From Isoetes taiwanensis (taxonomy: Eukaryota; Streptophyta; Lycopodiopsida; Isoetales; Isoetaceae), in contig JAJEKV010000207.1 of assembly GCA_021234155.1 (NCBI GenBank), forward strand, positions 622,001-686,000: a stretch of 64,000 nucleotides of DNA, given 5' to 3'. Within the stretch, counting starts at the first letter, position 1. Each line of letters starts with the position of its first letter. The translations under genes were made by a program, and so were the position numbers. This document shows, piece after piece, positions 56,501-64,000 of the stretch. The notes under the pieces were generated by a model. It was not told the DNA's origin. It was given only the letters and a program-made list of their open reading frames with translations, and did no database searches.

Positions 56501-58359
56501 TCATTTATGAATTAGTGCTCTCAAAGAGATGTTTGAATTTCCTCTAAGAGCATCCATAATTGCTGCAAAATCAGTATTTATACCTTCATTGTGTACAGAT
56601 TGTGTTGCAGTATTAGGCTCCTGTACTTCACCTGTTTTTACCTCAGTGGGATCTACACTTGCAATATCATCAAGGGTTGTCATTATATTTTCCATAATTT
56701 CCTTTTCAACACCCTCTTCATTCACCTGCAAGTTTTCCTCCCCTTCTTCATTCAAATCAATGTGCATTCTTCTTCTCAGTGGATACTTTTTGTTTCCACA
56801 ACGTTTTTCTTGTTAGTTCTCTCAACCTTTTTCTTTTTGCTGGTCCCAACTTCAGTGACCTTCTTGCTACTTGAGTTCCCTTTCTTTTTGCTAATTAACT
56901 CATCCTTCTTTGGCATTTCCTTTTTTTGTTTCTTCTTGGCTGGAGTGTCTAATATTTGACACTCAACTTCACTAGTATTCAGACCTGCCTCTGAATCCTC
57001 TCCAATTTTACCACTGCTTCTCAATTGTCTTGGGCTTATCATCTTAGACTGATCCTGGAGAATTTCTGGCTCGTCCCTTGCATGTCTCAACCTTCTCTTT
57101 GTGCTAGTAGAAGGGGACTTCAACTGATCAGGCAAAACATCTTCAACATCAGGCCGAGTATTTGATCCCAAATCTGGCCGAGCTTTCTGAGCTACTTTAG
57201 GATCAAAAGAAGCAACCTGCTCAATTCCTGTTGGAGTACTCATACCAAGTTCAATATAAAGGTCTTCAGGAATGTTACAGTCACATTTCAAACATCTGCC
57301 CTCTTTGAACAATGCAGCACACATTACATGATATTCATGTTCACATTCAAGAACTACAGACATCTTGTAGTTATTATGAAAACTTAAACCACAAGCACTA
57401 CAATAACTTTGCAAAAAACCTGGAAGCCTTCTTTTGATGGTGTTGATGCAGAAAGGAGAGCTGGTGATTTGCATCAGAGACTGAAGGTTGCTTGCATGTT
57501 CCTTTCCGGCATTTATCTCAACATCCAATTGAATTAATTCAGCTTCCAATGCCTCCTTCTTCACAAGAAGATCGGGATCTCCAGGTTTGCAAACAGACTC
57601 CAAGGACTCACATGCATATTCTTCAAACATCAATTTCTTTTCTAAATCCCTGATTTCTAACTCCACTTCCTTTGTAATAACCATAGCTCTCTTCTCGGCA
57701 ATAGTAGACTTTAGCTTTTCCATACTGCTTCTTTTTTCAGACAAGGTTTTAAATATTTTATCATTGGATTTCTCATCAGCAGCCAGACTAACAACAATAT
57801 CTTGCATTTTCTTTCCCATCTCTGCCTTTTTATTCTCAAGCTTCCCTAAGTTTTCTGTTACTAACTGCAGGTTATGCTTCAAATTAGTCTGATCAAGAGT
57901 AGGCTTAGGAATACCTTTGGCAGAAATAGCAGGCTTTGATTCAATTTCAGCTTTTGCTTTTTGAACATTTTTTTTCGGCCTGCATTTCTTGTACATCATA
58001 ACCTGTGCCCCATATGAAGCCCAATTTATCTGATGACCTTCAGGATCAAGCAGTCCTTCAGGGCAATTTTCCCATGCAAAGGCAAGAGCCAATTGTTTTC
58101 TTACTTCATTATTAGAAACACCATCTGGGTAAAACACACTCAATAAGCTTTCCAATTTTCTCCTCAAATGTGGTTGAACAAAGGCAACCTTGATTGCAGA
58201 CTTCGACTTTGAGTTAAAACTTTCCTGCCAAACGGATTCCCATTGTTCCTTCGTGATTTGGGTTGCTAGCCAATTGTATTTCATATGGGGCTGCAGACCC
58301 TCATTTGACAACCCGTGCATCTCAAAAAAATCCTCCATTGTTACTGCTTCTTCTACCAT
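56501..58359 (-). CDS. Coiled-coil, RING-like zinc-finger protein of the transposon
   Basis: A long uninterrupted minus-strand frame runs from the element end to 56776. I choose the Met at 58359 (MVEEAVTMEDFFEMHGLSNE) because the earlier Met at 58593 lies outside the inverted repeat. The product has an N-terminal globular region (WLATQITKEQWESVWQESF), a coiled coil over about residues 165-310, then a RING-like cluster: YCSACGLSF, LECEHEYHVMC and GRCLKCDC, giving C-x2-C, C-x-H-x3-H-x2-C and C-x2-C. A basic Ser/Lys-rich tail follows. An acidic continuation (56767-56501, LNEEGEENLQVNEEG) may be joined by a short intron or be separate. This frame is intact, unlike its neighbours. It may be an accessory or ubiquitin-ligase-like protein. 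Confidence 0.7.
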
Positions 58360-58832
58360 GTTGCTTGATTCACGACGATTAGTTCCGGATAAACAATCTA
58401 TATTGTGCGCCGGAGAGGAATTCGAAACTCTGCTAAAGGATTTGCAAAAGGAATGAAACAGGAAATTGAGGGGAAGTTTCGCGCGCGGGAACCGAGGTGG
58501 TTTTTTTTTTCTGTGGAATGAAGGCAACCGAGGTGCTTTAGGTGCTAAGTGCTTTCGCGTTTTTTTGGGTAGCATTACCATATTTACACCCAAAACTTAC
58601 TTCTATATCTGTACCAGAAACAAGAGCTTCAATATATTTGTGCATAAATCCCATGACATATAACCCGCATGATGTTAAATCGGGCTGTTGTGGCACCTCT
58701 ACTTGCTAAATCGACGCCTCTAGATACTTGACCGATTGATAGGATTAACATTTGTGTGTGCATCCTACATACCACAAAATTTAGCAAACCGAAATAGCAA
58801 AGAAAAGCAAAGCAAAAACTTAAAGTAATACA

Positions 58833-59854
58833 TACCCTTTGATTGCTTTCTTGTTCGTCATATAACCTGTAAGAGGGTTCAAGATATGAATTGCTAATGC
58901 AAGGAGGATCTTGGAATCAGATGGTGCTAGCGTAAAAACAGCCAACACAAAATGGTCATTCTCAAGGATAGGTACAAGGATATGATGGCAATCAGCTTCC
59001 ACAATCCCTTTCATCCCTGATTTAACTATTTCTATGACATTAAGTGATCCTTCAGTTGATTCACTCTTCCTTTTGCTGCTGGTAGCTTCTCTAAACCTTA
59101 TATAGTTGTAAGCAGGATAAAAAAGATTTTGCTCTTCCACGAAGGCAATGTGTCTAATGTTAATCTGAATTAGATTAATATTAGAGACATATCTACATAG
59201 AATAACAACAAATACAACTCAGAAACAACTAGGCTATTACAGCCATAAAGATCATCTAAGCGGCTACTCATTTTAGAGTTAGTTGCACATAAAATTGCTA
59301 TGTCAGATGCAACCAGTTTCAGTGGAGCCGACAGACAGTTCTTGAATGGCGTGAATTCCATAAGTTTATTCTTGTCCTCATTTCTATAGATCCAAGATGT
59401 TAGTGTCACATTAACAATTGATCCATGATGAAAAGCATAAATTGATACCTTCCAATTTCTGTAACCCATAGTTTAGACTGCAAAAACAAGTAAAATTTAA
59501 TAAGCTACTGAAGTATAACTAACTGCATGTAAGCTAGCAACTTACCGTTTTGCAGCGGGTGTCCCTGCTCTGGTTTGCACTTTCCTTTTCCCAACTGTTT
59601 TGGCATCAGCTTTGACCATAAATTCTTTTGTTATCTTGGCTGCAATCTCCAAGGCTTCTTCAACATCATCAGGCTCCATTGAATCATTGTACGTCTCTAA
59701 AGTAAAGAAGGTGCTTCATTCTAATGTCGTTTGAAAGCAAGACAAAAAAAGAAAAACGTACCTGCCAAAGAACACGTCTTTTTTTCAACTTGAACTCCAA
59801 CAGAAGCTTGAGGACTATTTTCAATGTCATCACCAACATATTCAGCAATTTCAT
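58833..59854 (-). pseudogene. Ulp1-like (C48) protease gene fragment
   Basis: Several minus-strand exon-like segments line up. 59854-59762 encodes EIAEYVGDDIENSPQASVGV; 59696-59546 encodes MEPDDVEEALEIAAKITKEF and a basic end, in phase with the first. A segment near 59380-59200 has FKNCLSAPLKLVASDIAILC. 59165-58867 ends with CHHILVPILENDHFVLAVFT and HILNPLTG. The last resembles the His-containing core of Ulp1/SUMO proteases (usually H-W-x-L), with an Asn where the catalytic Asp is expected; the Cys part is missing. Ulp1-like genes are often carried by CACTA and Mutator elements, and a CACTA terminus lies at 61429. Confidence 0.4.
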
Positions 59855-59959
59855 CTGTAAACACGTCAACATAAATTTCAAGATACAAAAAAACGAAACC
59901 CTAAAAAGGAGAACAACCTTTACTGCAAAATTTCTCACATTTACTGTTGGCCAGCTTAT

Positions 59960-61055
59960 ACGCTGATGATGGCCATGCTGATTTGAATGTTAGATTAGAG
60001 TCTAATATATTATAAATGCTAATCTCGACAGATATATATGTACAAGGCCATGCACATGTTAAATTCGTATGTTACAGCTCTAATGTCATGGTGGAGTATC
60101 TAAGTTGTCTGTTGCTTGCAAGTATCCTGCAATTATCATACTGAAATTATTTCTAGACATATATCTCTAAGGGCTTCTTTGTTATGAGAATATCTAACTC
60201 GTAGGTCCTGTTTGTAGCTTACTTAATAGTTTTTTGCACGATTAAGGGTGCATATTCTATGTTGTTGCTGAATTAATTTAGACAGGCTTAAGAGGATATT
60301 TGTTACTATCTTGCAATAATATATCTTGTATCATTGCTTGCTGATTTTAAACTGATTTATACATAAATATGGCTGGGGACAGCCATTTACTTGAATATAA
60401 TGTTATTGCATTCTTTCACTAAAGATTAGATCTTCATTTGCTTATTTAACACTATTCTACTTTGTATAAAAATAGGTGAAGGGCGAATTGCTGATTTTTT
60501 CTTACAGGGGATTGTTCTATCAAATGTTGCAGGACACAGGTGCAATGATTAGAAAGGGGATTATCGAAGACGGCCTATTCCTTTTGTGTATTCACCTGTG
60601 TACTTTGTGATTACTTGCTTCATCATTCTTATGTTGTAGGCTACTTTTCAATAGGTACATCAAAAAGCTTGAAATGCTAAAGACTTAACTGTTATGACTA
60701 CTAGCCTATGGGTTTTGTGTATTTCTGAAATTCAGGTTCAGGAATATGGAACATCAAAAGATTTTTGAAGAAGTATATTGCAACAAGAAGTTGTTATTGA
60801 GCACCTTGCCAAATTATTCTTGTTGGCATTTAAAAATTACATGTGACTGTAACTGATTGCATTTAAATAAAGAAGTTCTTGTTTTACAGATCCTCTTATT
60901 TCTTCATATTCGTGTTATACTCAAGCAGCAATACAAGCTGAGCGTAAATAGATAATGCAGACAAAAGATAATGCAGACAAATTGAAAATCGATATAAAAT
61001 TCAAAATTACAGACAAAAAGCAAATCCAAACAAAATGAAAATAGACGAACAACCT
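59960..61055. other. AT-rich, nothing recognised
   Basis: No coding region was supported. It could be the interior of the CACTA element whose right end lies at 61429. Confidence 0.35.
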
Positions 61056-61429
61056 GACGATTTCAGTGAAGATTTTTGTGACAAAAAATGTGACGATTTT
61101 TAAATGAAAATGATGACGAATTTCTTGACGAAAATTTTGACGATTTTCTGGACGAAAATTCTGACGATTTTCTGGACGAAAATTCTGACGATTTTCTTGA
61201 CAAATGTTTTGACAATTTTTTTGACGAAAATTTTGACAATTTTTCTGACGATTTTTCTGACACTGAATCGTTAGAAAAACTGACGTTTTTTCTGACGATT
61301 TTTCTAACACTGAATCGTCAGATAATATTCGTCAGATAAGTCATCACCCAGTAAGGTCTGGGCAGTTGTCTGTTTTGTGAAGACCATCTGACAATTTTTC
61401 TGACAAAAAATCCTCATTCTCTTGTAGTG
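61056..61429. mobile_element. CACTA transposon terminus with subterminal minisatellite
   Basis: Read on the minus strand, the end is CACTACAAGAGAATGAGGAT (from 61429), matching the CACTACAAGA terminus of plant CACTA (En/Spm) elements. Immediately inside are many copies of a TCTGACGATTTTC or CTGGACGAAAATT unit (about 24 bp, strongest at 61128-61200) together with CTGACGATTTTT variants. Subterminal repeats like this bind the transposase in CACTA elements. The opposite end was not found. Confidence 0.7.
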
Positions 61430-61660
61430 TTTGCTCAAGATTAGTTACCTCCCATTGCTGAGGAAATTCCGGAAGCTTGGGGAAAGAGAGAGTGATATCT
61501 CCTGTATCAATTTAACAGAGGTTAATATTCTCAATCATAACCACCATATCTTTGACAATGTTGATTCTCATCTGATCAATTTGATCCACTATGAAGTTAG
61601 AATTAATGGCTGGGGTATCAGGATTCATGGCCAGGGAATTATTCAGCTCAGGCTCGTTCA

Positions 61661-62344
61661 ACTAATTTCCTGAGTTGGTGCTGCAATCACCCTTCCCCTT
61701 CTTATTATGCTTTGGAATCTATACCTGCTTAAAGCCATGGTAGTTTACAGGTTCCTTGTCTTTAGGATCATAATCAAGAACAGGGGTCTTAGTATCATTG
61801 ACTTTGAGGTCCATAAGGCACTCTTCTCTGACCCTGATCTTGATCTTGAAAATCTTCTTCCAGGCCGAATGGATTAGTTTAGAGATACACATCGATGGGT
61901 AGTTAGTTTGAGGAATGTTGACCTCAATGACTTTCCCCAGGGTACTAGAGATAGTAATTAGATGAGTTCGAGCCAGGGGGGATTAGGGAAGGAAATCCAG
62001 GTAGTAGTTCGAATCACATCTTCCTTCCCTAGGATGAAGTCAGGGGTCCATCTCATAATGTAGAAAGGGGAATTATTGATCAAATCAAGTTTCCGTTTGA
62101 GGATGTAGTCAACACAAGTTTCATCCCTGTAGACCACCTGAAAGGTCTTGCTATCAAGCTTCAGGATTGAGAGGATGGGGATGTGCTGAGACTTGGTGAT
62201 CCACAATTTGACCTCACCCTGAGAAGGACATTTATGCGGGAAGTGAATAAGAATAGCCTTCCTGAAAAATATATCAGTAGAAGAAGCATCCAAGATGGCA
62301 TAAAGATCAATAAAGTCACCATTACCAATATTCCGGCTTGCCAT
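61661..62344 (-). pseudogene. Plant L1 ORF1 with DUF4283-like domain
   Basis: The minus-strand product starts MASRNIGNGDFIDLYAILDA and continues with SKTFQVVYRDETCVDYILKR, SPFYIMRWTPDF and WISFPNPPWLELI. These are the hallmarks of the RNA-binding DUF4283 domain of plant L1 ORF1 proteins. A frame change near 61955 leads to STLGKVIEVNIPQTNYPSMC and a stop at 61719. The copy is therefore broken. No attached ORF2 was seen in the same orientation. Confidence 0.75.
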
Positions 62345-62620
62345 TTCCAATCGGAGAATAATCCAAAGTATCATTTTTTCATATGAATATTTTTATATTA
62401 AAGAGGCAGTTCAGAGCTTTTGCCTTGTCGCCTGTGCCTATTACCGGAATTGTGTTGCGAATTCTGTCCTCTCCAACTTTAATCTTTGTTAACAAAAGTT
62501 CAAATCTATTCTAGCTTTCAGATTGACTAGGTTTATTTTGACGTTACTTAAACACTTGCTTGGTGGTTTCCTTTTTTCTTTTTTTCTTTTTTTTTTTGGT
62601 CCTTTAATGTCGTAACACAA

Positions 62621-62662
62621 AGAGGGAGGGAGGGAGGGAGGGAGGGAGGGAGAGAGAGAGAG
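62621..62662. repeat. (GGGA)n/(GA)n microsatellite
   Basis: About eight GGGA units followed by a short GA run. A C/T-rich run precedes it at 62568-62600. Confidence 0.95.
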
Positions 62663-62828
62663 CAAAAGGAAATATTATGCTATTATTAGATTAATAGCAT
62701 AAATCGACTATTTTGAAGTTTCTAAAGTGTAATCTTATCCATATTAACTATTTATATAGAAATAGAGATGTATTGCATGTTGTATGTACATTATCTGCAG
62801 GAATAAAGGAACTTCAATTTTGGCAAAA

Positions 62829-62924
62829 TAGGTCGGTAGGTCGGCGAAAAATTCCCACCTAGGTCGGCTTTCTCCCACCTAGGTCGGTAGGTCGGCTAGG
62901 TCGGTGGGTCGGCCCAACTATGTT
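62829..62924. repeat. AGGTCGG tandem repeat
   Basis: About nine copies of a (T)AGGTCGG heptamer or octamer, two of them joined by CCCACCTAGGTCGG phrases, giving local inverted symmetry through CACCTAGGT. Confidence 0.9.
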
Positions 62925-63289
62925 GGATACTTCAAAGTCAAATTTGCTTCCTGACAGTGGCGATTGTGATGACCATACGGGTATTATACTTGTATGTGCA
63001 AAGATGGTCGTCATACTGATGAAAAAACGTAGTTGCACGAGGCAAGGTTCGAAAACCCTCCATGCATCATAAATAGGTATTAGCTCAGATAGATACCAAA
63101 GTAAAACTACTTCTTTTGGAAAGCACGCACTCAATCAAAGATGAAGGCCTCATATGAAAGCTTTGGCACAGAAGTTTGAACACAAATAGAAAGAGGTTTA
63201 GAATGAATACGAGCAATACTAATATTTGCTTCAGGTGCTTAAGATGAGAAACGAGGATCATTTTGTTCAAAGATTTCTTCTGGTCAGTT

Positions 63290-63470
63290 TGGATTCTTGA
63301 TCTTACTTCCATTAAACTCATATGGTGGATTACAACTCAAAGAGTTCTTGTTTCCAATTCTTTGGAGGATGTGGAAGGAGAGGAACAATACAGTCTTCAA
63401 TGATAAAGTTGATTGGCCATATGGTATTATTGCTCAAACTCGATATGGCATTTTTTAGGCCGAATCAATT
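63290..63470 (+). mobile_element. Small plant L1 3' fragment
   Basis: The plus strand encodes WRMWKERNNTVFNDKVDWPY (from 63363), the Trp/Lys/Glu/Arg/Asn-rich motif found just after the zinc-binding domain in plant L1 ORF2. The sequence on either side is too decayed to give the limits of the insertion. Confidence 0.55.
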
Positions 63471-64000
63471 GTCTTATAAAGTGTTGGCATCCTTTATATG
63501 TAAAATACTTTACTCTTTTATCTTTGAAAGGAGAATGACCCTTAAACTGCAAATCAACATTAAAATGGGGATATATACCAGTGTCTTCATCCCCGCTATC
63601 AGATTTGATCATGATGAGGAAGGTTGTGGATGCGATTACACGCGCCAAATAGTCAAATCTAAGAAGGATATATTATGTGATGCTAAAGATCAAGAGCGCC
63701 ATATAATTTTGCCAAAGCTATAGGCCAAGAAGTGCAAAAAACCATATTATATCTTTATCATTTTCATTGAGGAAGAGGATCCCCTTAGGGATGCAAAGGA
63801 AGCCTGGAGTCCCTACGATAAGGATCAACACATTTGAAGACATTTCTATTGCTGTGACAAACTGGTTTTCATGACTATTTTCTAGGAAAAAAATACTTAT
63901 GATGGCTTTGCCAAGGGTTTACATTTTACAGAAAAATGGTAGCTATTTATTGATGATTTTTTAGCTTACATGACTTTTGTCTAACTACACTGAAAGTGGT
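63471..64000. other. Window edge, nothing recognised
   Basis: Open frames on both strands overlap and carry no motif I can name. Confidence 0.35.

Larger units (their letters stand above)
51731..58577. mobile_element. 6.8-kb DNA transposon with TIRs and three genes
   Basis: The ends carry inverted repeats TAATGCTACCCAAAAA (51731-51746, and on the other strand from 58577). The phrase GTGCTTTAGGTGCT occurs in direct orientation just inside both ends (51762 and 58534). An inverted similarity ATATG(A/G) extends just outside, so the exact ends and target duplication are unclear; TA is one option. Inside are a plus-strand DDE-like transposase gene (51.9-55.0 kb), a minus-strand FCP1-like HAD phosphatase gene (55.45-56.2 kb) and a minus-strand coiled-coil/RING-like gene (56.5-58.4 kb). 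I cannot place it in a named superfamily. Confidence 0.7.

Noticed and set aside
51717-58599. 8-bp target duplication ACCCAAAA around the 6.8-kb transposon
   Set aside because: The phrase occurs on both flanks but at unequal distances from the inverted repeats, and it also occurs inside the repeat itself (CTACCCAAAAA), so chance similarity is likely.

Overview
This is a stretch of a large, repeat-rich land-plant nuclear genome. Host-type genes have introns and include a lectin-type receptor kinase, fragments of a plant U-box E3 ligase and an ERGIC2/ERV41-like gene, and an uncharacterised eight-exon gene. Between them lie plant L1 LINEs, a GC-rich LINE, PIF/Harbinger, hAT and CACTA elements, and two elements with less familiar transposase-like genes (DUF7869 type and an SDG/HGKG type). 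I associate the last two with non-flowering plants such as ferns, lycophytes and bryophytes, so a fern or similar lineage is my guess. That is inference only.

Layout. 1.7-5.2 kb: an eight-exon minus-strand gene whose reading frame is consistent across every junction; family not recognised. 7 kb: a terminal exon of another gene. 8.1-12.1 kb: a GC-rich degenerate LINE (endonuclease plus reverse transcriptase) ending in a (TATTC)n tail; a truncated 3' end with the same tail lies at 27.4 kb. 14.5-16.7 and 25-26 kb: pairs of L1 fragments in opposite orientation. 20.7-25 kb: a PIF/Harbinger element with decayed transposase and trihelix/Myb-like genes. 29-32 kb: an intact receptor-like kinase followed by two decaying partial copies and a 450-bp pyrimidine tract. 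33.2-35.7 kb: U-box and ARM-repeat remnants with four clean ERGIC2-like exons between them. 38 kb: a hAT-type MITE with an 8-bp target-site duplication.

39.3-50.4 kb is the most unusual part. This GC-richer island holds a DUF7869-type gene (minus), a divergent gene (plus) that reads as an N-terminal NLS-bearing module, a ParB-like domain and a C-terminal beta-class amino-methyltransferase motif, and a small helical ORF (minus). Palindromes built on AAATTGGGC/GCCCAATTT arms are scattered through the intergenic space, inside an intron and downstream. They form three arrays with different periods (about 50/85, 67 and 73 bp). The methyltransferase gene also starts with MARTKQT, identical to the histone H3 tail. 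A mobile or selfish system that marks its own palindromes is a hypothesis; the gene copies here are partly broken.

51.7-58.6 kb is a separate TIR-bounded transposon (6.8 kb) with a decayed DDE-like transposase, an FCP1-like HAD phosphatase gene and a coiled-coil/RING-like gene. 58.8-64 kb holds a Ulp1-like gene, a CACTA terminus with minisatellite subterminal repeats, and L1 fragments.
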